From NCBI GenBank assembly GCA_035701825.1, contig DASSRK010000160.1, positions 16,839 through 80,838 on the forward strand: a DNA stretch of 64,000 nt. Reading direction: 5' to 3'. This DNA comes from CADEED01 sp035701825 (lineage in GTDB: Bacteria > Pseudomonadota > Gammaproteobacteria > Steroidobacterales > Steroidobacteraceae). Shown piece after piece: positions 51,632-60,341 of the stretch; the first letter of the stretch is position 1, and every line of letters starts with the position of its first letter. The notes beneath the pieces were generated by a model. It saw only the letters and a program-made list of their open reading frames with translations, did no database searches and was not told where the DNA came from. A program made the translations under genes and the position numbers.

Positions 51632-52036
51632 ATGGCCAGTATCCGCAAGGAGATCCACATCGATGCGCCGCCGGCGCAGGTCTGGGAGTCATTGCGTGAC
51701 GTCGGCGCGCTGCACACGCGCCTCGTGCCCGGCTTCGTCACGGACACGCGCATGGAAGGCGGCACGCGCGTGGTGACCTTCGCCAATGGCGCGGTGGCGC
51801 GCGAACACATCGTCGGCGTCGACGAGCAGCGCCGCCGGGTCGCCTGGGCGATCGTCGACGCGCCCTTCAGGCACTACAGCGGCGTCGCCTGGGTGGAGCC
51901 CGACATCAACGGCGGCACGCTGTTCGTGTGGACCGCGGACCTGCTGCCGGACGAGCTCGCCGGGAATGTCGAATTCCTCATGACCACGGGCCTGCAGGTG
52001 ATCAAGAAGACGCAGGAAACCCGCCACGCGCATTGA
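51632..52036 (+). CDS. SRPBCC/Polyketide_cyc-type protein
   Basis: ATG 51632 gives 134 residues. The START-like fold is indicated by IRKEIHIDAPPAQVWESLRD and HTRLVPGFVTDTRMEGGTRV, with VAWAIVDAPFRHYSGVAWVE. Such proteins have a hydrophobic ligand cavity and bind lipids, polyketides or act as small cyclases. It is cytoplasmic and divergent from the epimerase-like gene. It ends ten bases before the stop of the convergent PQQ enzyme. Confidence 0.87.
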   Translation: MASIRKEIHIDAPPAQVWESLRDVGALHTRLVPGFVTDTRMEGGTRVVTFANGAVAREHIVGVDEQRRRVAWAIVDAPFRHYSGVAWVEPDINGGTLFVWTADLLPDELAGNVEFLMTTGLQVIKKTQETRHAH

Positions 52037-52046
52037 GGCGCGGTGG

Positions 52047-54299
52047 TCAGCGGGCGCGCCGCTTCTCCGGCAGCGCGAACACCACGTAGCCGCCCTTCCC
52101 CGGCGGCTCGGGCGAGCCGATGCCGCTCTCGCGCGAATTCAGGCCCCAGGTATGCGGCGTGGTGGCGTTCACGACGATGAAGGTCCGGCCCTTCACCTGG
52201 TACGCGGCCGGCAGGCCCTCGGTGCCCATGGGTAGTTCGGCCGACCAGAGCACCTTGCCGTCGTCCGCGTCGTAGGCGTAAAGCACGCCATCACGCGCGG
52301 TGGAGAACACGATGCCGCTCGAGGTCACGATCATGCCCTGGCGCTGCGAGCCGCGCGGCACGCCGTCGCCCTTGCCGCCGGCCTGCGTGGCGTCGCGGTC
52401 CTGGCCGAGCGGCCGGCGCCACTTGATCACGCCGCGATTCAGGTCGTAGGCGATGATCTGCGACCACGGCGGCGCGAGTAGATAGGGATGCCCGAGCCCG
52501 TAGTCGGTGAAGTAGCGCTTCCCGGGCGCCGCCACGCCGGGTGGATAGGAGTCCATGGACTTCACGGCCGCGCCGGGCGCGGCCGGCGGACGGGCGACGC
52601 CGCCGTTCCCGACCACCGGCCCTTCCGGCAACGTGCCCGGCACCGGGATGTCGGCGGCGAAGCGCGGTCGCGCGGCGCCGCCGAGGAAGGCCAGGATGTC
52701 GCCGATCTGCTGGTCGGTGACGTGCGGCAGCGGCGGCATGCGCCCGTTGCCGTAGGTGACGATGCGGCGGAACTGCGGTCCGCCGATCTGCCCGCCGATG
52801 CCGAGCAGCGAAGGCCCCGCCGGCGTGCCGGCGCGATCGGCGCCGTGGCACAGGGCGCAGTTCTCGGCGTAGGCCTGCCTGCCGCGCTCGAGGGTCGCGG
52901 CATCCGGCGGCCCGAAGCGCAGGCGCGGGCCCGCGGCGTCCGTCAGCTCCTGCAGCCGGTAGAAGGACGGGAAGTCCTGGTTCAGTAGATAGAGCATGCC
53001 GGCGCGCGGGTGTGCGGCGGTATTGCCCCAGTTGGTGCCGCCGACGGCGCCCGGCACCACGGCGCTCTCCACCAGGGCCGGCGGGTTGAACAGGCCGGTA
53101 CGCGCCTGCGCGATGCGCGCGCGCCAGGCGGCGCGCTCGGCGTCGGTGATGAAATACGGCGTGAGATCGTCGGGCTCGACCACCTGCCGGGCGGTCGGGG
53201 CCAGCGCCGGGATGGGCTGCGTCGGCCAGGACTGCTCGCCCGGCACGTCGCTCTTCGGCACCGGCCGCTCCTCGATGGGCCACACCGGCTTGCCGGTCAC
53301 GCGGTCGAACACGTACACGAAGCCCTGCTTGGTGGCCTGCGCCACCGCCTCGATGCGCTTGCCGTCCTTGCGCAGCGTGAGCAGCTGCGGCGCGGCGGTC
53401 GGGTCGTAGTCCCAGAGGTCGTGGTGCACCATCTGGAAATGCCACAGGCGCCTGCCGGTGCGCGCGTCCAGCGCCAGCAGGCAGTCGCTGAACAGGTTCT
53501 GCCCCAGGCGGTCGGCGCCGTAGTAGTCGTAGGTGGGCGATCCCACGGGTAGATAGGCGATGCCACGCTTCGCATCCAGCGTGATCTCGCCCCAGACGTT
53601 CACGCCGCCGGCGTATTGCCACGCGTCCTTCGGCCAGGTGCCGTAACCGAATTCGCCGGGCCGCGGGATGGTGTGGAAGGTCCACGCGAGCGCGCCGCTG
53701 CGCACGTCGTAGGCGCGGATGTGGCCCGGCGCCGAGAAATAGCCCTCGCCCGGCGAGCTGCCGAGGATCAGCAGGTTCTCGAACACGCGCCCCGGCGTCG
53801 ACGAGGCCACGCGGCGGATGCTGGCGGGATCGCGGCCCAGCCCTTCGCGCAGGTCCACGGCGCCGTTCTTGCCGAAGGACAGGATGGACTTGCCGGTACG
53901 CGCGTCGATGGCCTGCAACAGGTCGTCCATGACGAACAGCAGGCGCCGGTCCCGGCCGTCGCGGCTTTGCCAGAAGTTGATGCCGCGATTGGTGATGCCG
54001 CGCAAGCCGGCGTGGATCCACAGCTCCTTGCGCGTCTCGACGTCGAGGGCCACCAGCGAGCTGTCCTTGGCCAGGACGTACATGACGCCGTCGACGATCA
54101 CCGGGCTGAACTGGTAGGCGCGCTGATCGCCGCTCGGATAGGTCCACGCGACTTCGAGCTGCGCGACGTTCTTCTTCGTGAGGTCCTTCGTGACCACGAA
54201 CTTCGACTGGTCCGGCGTGCCGCCGTAGTCGGGCCACGAGCCGGCACGCGCCATCGATGCCATCAATGCCACGACGCCGGCCAGCAACAGGGGACGCAT
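52047..54299 (-). CDS. PQQ-dependent dehydrogenase with an internal cytochrome c domain
   Basis: This 750-residue protein has a signal peptide (LLLAGVVALMASMARA). PQQ propeller blades include KKNVAQLEVAWTYPSGD, SSLVALDVETRKELWIHAGL, GRRLWHFQMVHHDLWDYDPT and, at the C-terminus, GVLYAYDADDGKVLWSAELP. A heme motif CALCH lies at 481-485 in AYAENCALCHGADRAGTP. The cytochrome segment lies inside the propeller, as blades continue after it. Related periplasmic enzymes oxidise alcohols, sugars or aldehydes and pass electrons through the heme. It follows the ThuA-like gene by 11 bases. Confidence 0.93.
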   Translation of the reverse strand: MRPLLLAGVVALMASMARAGSWPDYGGTPDQSKFVVTKDLTKKNVAQLEVAWTYPSGDQRAYQFSPVIVDGVMYVLAKDSSLVALDVETRKELWIHAGLRGITNRGINFWQSRDGRDRRLLFVMDDLLQAIDARTGKSILSFGKNGAVDLREGLGRDPASIRRVASSTPGRVFENLLILGSSPGEGYFSAPGHIRAYDVRSGALAWTFHTIPRPGEFGYGTWPKDAWQYAGGVNVWGEITLDAKRGIAYLPVGSPTYDYYGADRLGQNLFSDCLLALDARTGRRLWHFQMVHHDLWDYDPTAAPQLLTLRKDGKRIEAVAQATKQGFVYVFDRVTGKPVWPIEERPVPKSDVPGEQSWPTQPIPALAPTARQVVEPDDLTPYFITDAERAAWRARIAQARTGLFNPPALVESAVVPGAVGGTNWGNTAAHPRAGMLYLLNQDFPSFYRLQELTDAAGPRLRFGPPDAATLERGRQAYAENCALCHGADRAGTPAGPSLLGIGGQIGGPQFRRIVTYGNGRMPPLPHVTDQQIGDILAFLGGAARPRFAADIPVPGTLPEGPVVGNGGVARPPAAPGAAVKSMDSYPPGVAAPGKRYFTDYGLGHPYLLAPPWSQIIAYDLNRGVIKWRRPLGQDRDATQAGGKGDGVPRGSQRQGMIVTSSGIVFSTARDGVLYAYDADDGKVLWSAELPMGTEGLPAAYQVKGRTFIVVNATTPHTWGLNSRESGIGSPEPPGKGGYVVFALPEKRRAR

Positions 54300-54310
54300 G
54301 ATGGGTCAGC

Positions 54311-55195
54311 TCACTTGAGCGGGCGCGCGGTGACGTCCTGGACGTCGGGGGTCGGCGATGCCACGCCCGCGCGCGGCACCTCGAGGCCCGCGGCCCAGGC
54401 GATGCCGTTCAGCAGGAACCTGCGAAAGTCGTCGCGCGCGAGGTTGTCGCGGAAATCCAGGCCGCCGAACACGAAGGCGCGGCCGCCGTCGTCGCGTTGA
54501 TAGGCCCAGGATGCGATCTGCGGGCCGATGCCGGTCTTGTCTTCCTTGCCGGTCGCGAGGATCAGGTTGGTGCGACGCGGGTCGTCGGGCAGGAAGTAGC
54601 GACAGAACACCTCGTCACGGTAGGTCCAGGGCTTCACGCCGCGCAGCACCGGATGCTTCCTGTTCTCGAGGCTCATGGTCCATTCGTCGACCGGGTTCCT
54701 GGAAACCATCTGCACCCACAGGCCGCCGGTCCAGTCCAGGTACAGGGCGCGCGCGCGCCAGTTCTCCACCCACGAGGCGTAGTGGATGATCACCACGCCG
54801 ATCCTGTTCTTCTTGATGAGCTGGTCCAGCGCCTTGAGATAGGCGGTCGTCTCGTCATCGTAACCGCGACCGTTGGTGCCGGGGTTCGGCGGAAACAGGG
54901 GATGCGTCTCGTCGGCCGCGCGGTCCGAGCTCGAATCGATGACGATGGCGGCCGCGTCGTTCACGGCGGCGAGATCCCGCGGCAGCGAACCCACGATGAG
55001 CTGCGTGGTGACGCCCTTCAGGTTGCTGGAGTGCTCGAGCGATTCCGCCAGCGTCTTCAGGTCGCGCGGGTATTCGTGGCGACCGGGAAAGCCGTGGTCC
55101 CGCGGCCCGGCGAGGAACAGGATCTTCCTGGTGTCGGCGAGCGCGCCCAGCGACACGCCCATCAACGTCACCGCGATCAACATCACTCGGCCCAC
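54311..55195 (-). CDS. ThuA-like exported protein
   Basis: GTG 55195 with AGGGGG four bases upstream is my preferred start, though ATG 55183 is possible; the protein has 294 residues. A signal peptide (MLIAVTLMGVSLGALA) is followed by the ThuA/class-I glutamine-amidotransferase-like fold: RKILFLAGPRDHGFPGRHEY, AAAIVIDSSSDRAADETHPL, IGVVIIHYASWVENWRARAL and GGRAFVFGGLDFRDNLARDD. ThuA proteins are linked to sugar (trehalose-like) use. The PQQ dehydrogenase is co-transcribed. Confidence 0.87.
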   Translation of the reverse strand: MGRVMLIAVTLMGVSLGALADTRKILFLAGPRDHGFPGRHEYPRDLKTLAESLEHSSNLKGVTTQLIVGSLPRDLAAVNDAAAIVIDSSSDRAADETHPLFPPNPGTNGRGYDDETTAYLKALDQLIKKNRIGVVIIHYASWVENWRARALYLDWTGGLWVQMVSRNPVDEWTMSLENRKHPVLRGVKPWTYRDEVFCRYFLPDDPRRTNLILATGKEDKTGIGPQIASWAYQRDDGGRAFVFGGLDFRDNLARDDFRRFLLNGIAWAAGLEVPRAGVASPTPDVQDVTARPLK

Positions 55196-55328
55196 GAAGC
55201 CCCCTTCACTCGAACCAGGGCGCGCAATCACGCCGCTCGCCGGAGATATGTGACATCGCTCCTACTTTACCGTTCGCCGCCACAATTCATCACGTGAAAG
55301 CGAAGCCGGGTTGTTACGATCCGGCGCA

Positions 55329-56090
55329 GTGCCATTCACCGTTTCACACGCCGCAGCCGTCCTGCCCATCCATCGCCTGCGCCCGCAACTGCCGCTGGCG
55401 GCCCTCATGATCGGCAGCATGTCGCCGGACTTCCTGTATTTCCTGCCCTGGCAGCCGAATTGGCTGGAGTCCCACACACTGCGCGGACTCTTCTATTTCT
55501 GCTGGCCCGCGGGGCTTCTGGCCTGGCTGCTGTTCACGCGGGTCCTTGCGCGGCCGAGCCAGGCATTGCTGCCGGACGCGTGGCGCGGCGTCTTTCCGCT
55601 CGACGACGGCAGGCTCACGCTGCGCCTGTTGGCCATCGTGTCGCTGGCGCTGTTGTTCGGCGCCGCCACCCACATCCTGTGGGACTCGTTCACGCACCGC
55701 TCATCGCTGTCCGAATCGCTGCCGGTGCTGGGCACGCCGCTGTTCGAGATCCACGGGCGCACGCGGCGGCTGTGGTGGCTGCTGCAGCAGCTGAGCACGG
55801 TCATCGGCCTGCTGATCCTGCTGGCCTGGGCCGTGCGCCGGCGCAATGCGCCGCGCGATGCCCGCGCGCTGGAGATTCCTTCGGTGCCCCATTCGACGCG
55901 CGTGGTCGCCGCGGGCGTGATCGTCGTGGGCACCCTGGCGCTCGCGGCGGTCAACAGCTACCTGCATCCGTACGCGCACCTGGAACGCAGGGTATTCCAC
56001 ATCGCCATCGGCGGCATGGCGGGAGCCGCGCTGGCATGGTTCGCGATCGCCCTCTGGATCAACCGGAGACTCGCCCCGCCGCGCGAGTGA
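55329..56090 (+). CDS. DUF4184 membrane protein
   Basis: GTG 55329 starts at the family's usual beginning (PFTVSHAAAVLPIHRLRPQL), giving 253 residues. A TTG 18 bases upstream is the alternative. The family mark is ALMIGSMSPDFLYF followed by LLFGAATHILWDSFTHR. It has about six membrane helices and a metal-ligand-like DSFTH. The function is unknown. It is convergent with msrA. Confidence 0.9.
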   Translation: MPFTVSHAAAVLPIHRLRPQLPLAALMIGSMSPDFLYFLPWQPNWLESHTLRGLFYFCWPAGLLAWLLFTRVLARPSQALLPDAWRGVFPLDDGRLTLRLLAIVSLALLFGAATHILWDSFTHRSSLSESLPVLGTPLFEIHGRTRRLWWLLQQLSTVIGLLILLAWAVRRRNAPRDARALEIPSVPHSTRVVAAGVIVVGTLALAAVNSYLHPYAHLERRVFHIAIGGMAGAALAWFAIALWINRRLAPPRE

Positions 56091-56113
56091 GGCGCGCGAG
56101 CCGGGCGCGCTGA

Positions 56114-56761
56114 CTACGGCGCGCTCACCGCCGGCGTGTAGTTCACGCCGCAGCCACCCAGCCCGCAGTACCCGTTCGGATTCTTCGCCAGGTACTGCTG
56201 GTGATACTCCTCGGCGTAGTAGAACTCCGGCGCCTCGCGGATCTCCGTGGTGATCGCGGCGCGGTGCGCGTTGCTCAGCGCCTCCTGGTAGCGGCGCCGG
56301 CCTTGCTCCGCGGCCTGCTTCTGCGCGTCGGTGGTGTAGTAGATAGCCGAGCGGTACTGCGTGCCGATGTCGTTGCCCTGGCGCATGCCCTGCGTCGGGT
56401 CGTGCGATTCCCAGAACGCCTTGAGCAGGGTTTCGTAGCTCACCTGCTTCGGGTCGTAGACCACGCGCACCACCTCGGTGTGGCCGGTGCGCCCGCTGCA
56501 CACCTCTTCATAGGTGGCGTTCGGCGTGTATCCGCCGGCATATCCCACCGCGGTGCTCACCACTCCCGGGATCTGCCAGAACTTGCGCTCCGCGCCCCAG
56601 AAGCAGCCGAGGCCGAAGATCGCCTCTTCGAGCCCGCCGCCCGCGGGTTGTTTGATGTTGCTGCCATTGACGAAATGCCTGCCGGAAATCGGCAGCGGCG
56701 TGTTGCGGCCGGGCAGCGCTTCCTCCTGCGCCGGAATCGAGGTCTTCTTGGCAAGGCCCAT
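56114..56761 (-). CDS. msrA: Peptide-methionine (S)-S-oxide reductase MsrA
   Basis: From ATG 56761 (GGAG six bases upstream) the protein has 215 residues. The active-site motif is IFGLGCFWGAERKFWQIPGV, and the family segments VSTAVGYAGGYTPNATYEEV, CSGRTGHTEVVRVVYDPKQV and DPTQGMRQGNDIGTQYRSAI are present. The C-terminal resolving cysteines lie in GYCGLGGCG. It repairs methionine S-sulfoxide in proteins. The enzyme lacks a signal peptide and so is cytoplasmic. Confidence 0.97.
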   Translation of the reverse strand: MGLAKKTSIPAQEEALPGRNTPLPISGRHFVNGSNIKQPAGGGLEEAIFGLGCFWGAERKFWQIPGVVSTAVGYAGGYTPNATYEEVCSGRTGHTEVVRVVYDPKQVSYETLLKAFWESHDPTQGMRQGNDIGTQYRSAIYYTTDAQKQAAEQGRRRYQEALSNAHRAAITTEIREAPEFYYAEEYHQQYLAKNPNGYCGLGGCGVNYTPAVSAP

Positions 56762-56846
56762 GGCAGGCTCCTTCGAATGCGTTTGAGTGAACGGAAGTGT
56801 GGCGGCTGGATCGTGGCTTCTCAACACCAGACCGGACCAGGCCACC

Positions 56847-56852
56847 TATAAT
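56847..56852 (+). promoter_or_regulatory. -10 box (TATAAT) of the methyltransferase-like gene
   Basis: A perfect TATAAT lies 8 bases before a GTG at 56860 and 20 bases before ATG 56872. The -35 region is poor. Transcription would start at or next to the coding start, so the mRNA may be leaderless. Confidence 0.5.
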
Positions 56853-56871
56853 TGCGCGCGTGACCGAATCG

Positions 56872-57444
56872 ATGAGCACGCCGCGCCTGCGCGCGACTTT
56901 TGCCATAAATCTCGCGCTGGTCGCGGCCGCGCCCTTCGTGGGGCCGGCCTCCGTGTCGGAGGGCGCGTACTACGCCACCGGCGTGCTCGGCTTCCTGCTG
57001 GTGGCTTTCGCCTGCCTGGGCCGCATCTGGGCGTCGGTATTCATCGCCGGCCACAAGGATGCGCAACTGGTGACCACGGGCCCATACGCGGCCTGCCGCC
57101 ATCCGCTGTACGCCTGCTCCATGGTGGGCGCACTCGGGCTCGGGGTCGTCACGCGCTCGGCGTTGTTGTGCGCGATCCTGGTGATCCTCATCGCGGCGCT
57201 GCTGGTGTACGCCGCCTCGGGCGAGGAGCAATTCCTGGCCGACGCCTTCCCGGACGAATTCAAGGCCTACGTCGCGGCGACGCCGAACCGGTGGTGGCCG
57301 CGACTGCGGCGCGCCTCGTTACCGGAAAGCATCGACGTCCGGCCGTCGGTGTTGTGGAAGTCGTTCCTCGACGCCGGAACATTCTTCCTGCTCTATCTGC
57401 TCGTGGCCTTTGCCGCGGAGTTCCGGCTGCACCCGGCGACCTGA
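56872..57444 (+). CDS. Isoprenylcysteine-methyltransferase/phospholipid-methyltransferase-like membrane protein
   Basis: From ATG 56872 (or GTG 56860) the protein has about 190 residues. Several membrane helices are seen (YYATGVLGFLLVAFACLGRI, ALLCAILVILIAALLVY). The family motif is GHKDAQLVTTGPYAACRHPLYACSM with EEQFLADAFPDEFKAYVA after it. ICMT/PEMT-like enzymes use S-adenosylmethionine at the membrane. The substrate is unknown. It is divergent from msrA. Confidence 0.88.
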   Translation: MSTPRLRATFAINLALVAAAPFVGPASVSEGAYYATGVLGFLLVAFACLGRIWASVFIAGHKDAQLVTTGPYAACRHPLYACSMVGALGLGVVTRSALLCAILVILIAALLVYAASGEEQFLADAFPDEFKAYVAATPNRWWPRLRRASLPESIDVRPSVLWKSFLDAGTFFLLYLLVAFAAEFRLHPAT

Positions 57445-57446
57445 GG

Positions 57447-57764
57447 TCAATACTTCTTGCGCGGTCCGAGGCACTGGTATTCGCGCAGCACCTGCCAGCG
57501 TGCACAGTCGCTCTCCACGCCCTTCACGCACTTGCGATCCTCGGCCTTGCGCTGCGAATCGGGAAAGCCCCACTCCTTGCAGCGCTCGCGCGCCATGTTG
57601 ACGCCGGCGCGCTCGTCCACCTGCGGGTTCTCGAATTTCCCGTACTCATAGGAAAGCTGGACGATGCCGAGGTCCGAATCGGCGGCGGACTCGGTCCACA
57701 GCTTGTAGGTGGTGCAGCCGATGGCGAGCGCCATCACGACCAGTACGGGGAATATGCGAGGCAT
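57447..57764 (-). CDS. YecR-like lipoprotein (second copy)
   Basis: This 105-residue protein has a lipobox at Cys17 (VVMALAIGC). Its core YKLWTESAADSDLGIVQLSY and ending WQVLREYQCLGPRKKY parallel the copy at 41821 (SYEY and REYQC). It is tail-to-tail with the methyltransferase-like gene, two bases apart. The function is unknown. Confidence 0.82.
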   Translation of the reverse strand: MPRIFPVLVVMALAIGCTTYKLWTESAADSDLGIVQLSYEYGKFENPQVDERAGVNMARERCKEWGFPDSQRKAEDRKCVKGVESDCARWQVLREYQCLGPRKKY

Positions 57765-57865
57765 TTCAGCACCTTCTGTTGTCGTGGCGAAATGTACCGT
57801 GTTTGGACGCCAAAGTCGGGATGGCGTTCTGGCAAGTTCGCGGGGGCCGCGCTATATACGGGCTC

Positions 57866-58375
57866 ATGCAACGGCCTACCCCATGGTTCGCGTTGTTTGC
57901 CACCGCCCTGCTCCTCGGCCATGCGGCCCGGGCGGAGGACATCCTCCACTCCGCGCAATCGGCGTCTGTATTCGGACCGGCCAATCCGCTGCTCGCGCGC
58001 GGCACCGAGGCGCTGCAGGCGGGACACTACGAAGAAGGCGTGCGCCTCACGCTCGAAGGCCTGGACCAGCCCAACAGCGACCGCGACAAGGCGGCCGCGC
58101 ACTCGAACGTCTGCGCGGGCTACGTGGCGCTCAAGCGTTTCCAGGAGGCACTCGAACACTGCAACCTCGCGCTCGAGCTCGACCGCAACAACTGGCGCAC
58201 CTTCAACAACCGCGCGGCGGCGTTCGTCGGCCTGAAGAAGTACGATCTCGCCATGACGGACGTGAACTCGGGCCTGGCACTCGCTCCGGACTCCGAGACA
58301 CTCCTCAAGAGCAAGGAAGTCGTGATCCAGCACCGCAACTCCGCGCTGCGCTGGCGCAGGCCCGACAAGGCCTGA
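57866..58375 (+). CDS. Exported TPR protein
   Basis: From ATG 57866 the protein has 169 residues; the open frame begins earlier but lacks a signal. A signal peptide (WFALFATALLLGHAARA) is followed by three TPR-like repeats (LLARGTEALQAGHYEEGVRL, VCAGYVALKRFQEALEHCNL, NNRAAAFVGLKKYDLAMTDV). It is a periplasmic protein-protein interaction module. TATATA lies just before the ATG. It ends 13 bases before the LplT-PlsC fusion. Confidence 0.82.
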   Translation: MQRPTPWFALFATALLLGHAARAEDILHSAQSASVFGPANPLLARGTEALQAGHYEEGVRLTLEGLDQPNSDRDKAAAHSNVCAGYVALKRFQEALEHCNLALELDRNNWRTFNNRAAAFVGLKKYDLAMTDVNSGLALAPDSETLLKSKEVVIQHRNSALRWRRPDKA

Positions 58376-58388
58376 TGCCCAGGAACTG

Positions 58389-60341
58389 ATGGAACTACCC
58401 GAACAGGTGCCGGGCGCCGAGCGCTCGCAGTTCGCCCTGCTCAGGCTGCGGCGCTTCCTGCCGTTCTTCCTGACCCAGTTCTTCGGCGCGTTCAACGACA
58501 ACCTGTTCCGCAACGCGCTCATCGTGTCGATCACCTACGGCGCGTCGGCCGCCGCCACCCGGGCCGGGCTGCTCGCCAACGTGGCGCAGGGACTTTTCAT
58601 CCTGCCGTTCTTCCTGTTCTCGGCGCTCGCCGGCCAGCTGGCCGACAAGTACGAGAAGAGCCGGCTGATCCGCCAGACGCGCTTCGCGGAAGTGCTGCTG
58701 ATGTCCGGGGCGGCGGTGGCGCTGTATTTCGAGAACATCCCGGCGCTGCTCGCGCTGACCTTCCTCACGGGCGTGCTCGCCACCCTCTTCGGCCCGCTCA
58801 AGTATTCGCTGATGCCGCAGCACCTGCGGCAGAGCGAGCTGGTCGGCGGCAATGCGCTGGTGGATGCCGGCACGTTTGTCGCGATCCTGATCGGAACCAT
58901 AGCCGGCGGCCTGCTGGTGCCGGCCGCCGACGGCGCCGCGGCGGGAGGCGCCGCGCCGCCCGCGAGCGCGCACGGCGGCAACCTGGTCGCGGCCGAGGCG
59001 ATCGTCGTCGTCGCCATCGGCACCTATCTATGCGCGCGGCTCATTCCGCGCGCCGAGGCCACCGACCCGGGCCTGAAGATCAACTTCAATCCCATCACCA
59101 GCACCTGGCAGGTGATCCGCTTCGCGGCGCAGAGCCGCGCGATCCTGAACTCGCTGCTGGGCATCTCGTGGTTCTGGCTGGTGGGTGCGCTGCTGCTCGC
59201 CCAGCTGCCGGCCTATGCGAAGGACGTGCTCGGCGGCGACAAGACGGTGTTCACGCTGTTGCTCGCGGCCTTCTCGGTGGGCACCGCGCTCGGCTCGCTC
59301 GCCTGCGAGCGGCTGTCGGGCCACAAAGTAGAGATCGGCCTGGTGCCGCTGGGCTCGATCGGCATGACGGTTTGCCTTCTCAACCTGTACTTCGCGCACC
59401 CGGCGGCGGTGGCGGGTCGTGGGGCGGTGTCGTGGACGGCGTTCCTCGCCGCGGGCGGCTGGAGCGTGGCCGTCAACTGCGCGCTGGTCGGGGTGTTCGG
59501 GGGACTCTTCATCGTGCCGCTGTACGCGCTGATCCTGTCGCGCAGCGCCGAGAGCCACCGCGCGCGCATCATCGCCTGCAACAACATCCTCAATGCGGGC
59601 TTCATGGTGGTGGCCGCGGTGCTCGCCATCGTGTGGCTCGGGATGCTGCATTTCACGATTCCGCAGCTGTTCGTCGTGGCGGCGGTGCTGAACGCCATCG
59701 TGGCCATCTATATCTACACGCTGGTGCCGGAATTCCTGATGCGGTTCCTGACCTGGGTGTTCGTGAACATCATGTACCGCGTCAAGGTGCGCGGGCTCGA
59801 GAACATCCCCGAGCACGGTCCCGCGCTCCTCGTGTGCAACCACGTGAGCTTCATGGACCCGCTGGTGATCGGCGGCAGCGTGCGGCGGCCCGTGCGCTTC
59901 GTCATGGATCACAACATCTTCAAGACGCCGGTGCTGAGCTTCATCTTCCGCACGGCGCACGCGATTCCGATCGCGCCGGCGCACGAGGATCGCGATGCCT
60001 TGCGCAAGGCCTTCGACCAGATCGACGCCGAGCTCGCCGCCGGCGAGGTGGTGTGCATCTTTCCCGAAGGCAAGCTCACCCGCTCCGGCGAGATGAATGA
60101 ATTCAAGACCGGCGTGGAGCGCATCCTCGACCGGCGTGCCGTGCCGGTCGTGCCCATGGCGCTGCGCGGCCTGTGGGGCAGCTTCTTCAGCCGCCGCGAC
60201 GGCAAGGCCGCGATGAGCCAGTTGCCGCGCCGCTTCTGGTCACGCATCGAGCTGATCGCCACCGCGCCCGTGCACGGCGCCGCCGCCACCGCCGCCCAAC
60301 TGCAGCGCATCGTCGCCGGCCTGCGCGGCGAGTGGCAGTGA
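58389..60341 (+). CDS. LplT-like transporter fused to a PlsC-type acyltransferase
   Basis: This 650-residue protein has an N-terminal MFS/LplT part with about 11 membrane helices (FFLTQFFGAFNDNLFRNALI, NVAQGLFILPFFLFSALAGQ). The C-terminal acyltransferase carries NHVSFMD at 484-490 and FPEGK at 558-562. It resembles the first two domains of the three-domain Aas-like proteins (LplT-PlsC-acyl-ACP synthetase). Lysophospholipid would be flipped inward and reacylated. The missing synthetase domain implies use of acyl-ACP or acyl-CoA made elsewhere. The next gene starts over its stop. Confidence 0.94.
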   Translation: MELPEQVPGAERSQFALLRLRRFLPFFLTQFFGAFNDNLFRNALIVSITYGASAAATRAGLLANVAQGLFILPFFLFSALAGQLADKYEKSRLIRQTRFAEVLLMSGAAVALYFENIPALLALTFLTGVLATLFGPLKYSLMPQHLRQSELVGGNALVDAGTFVAILIGTIAGGLLVPAADGAAAGGAAPPASAHGGNLVAAEAIVVVAIGTYLCARLIPRAEATDPGLKINFNPITSTWQVIRFAAQSRAILNSLLGISWFWLVGALLLAQLPAYAKDVLGGDKTVFTLLLAAFSVGTALGSLACERLSGHKVEIGLVPLGSIGMTVCLLNLYFAHPAAVAGRGAVSWTAFLAAGGWSVAVNCALVGVFGGLFIVPLYALILSRSAESHRARIIACNNILNAGFMVVAAVLAIVWLGMLHFTIPQLFVVAAVLNAIVAIYIYTLVPEFLMRFLTWVFVNIMYRVKVRGLENIPEHGPALLVCNHVSFMDPLVIGGSVRRPVRFVMDHNIFKTPVLSFIFRTAHAIPIAPAHEDRDALRKAFDQIDAELAAGEVVCIFPEGKLTRSGEMNEFKTGVERILDRRAVPVVPMALRGLWGSFFSRRDGKAAMSQLPRRFWSRIELIATAPVHGAAATAAQLQRIVAGLRGEWQ

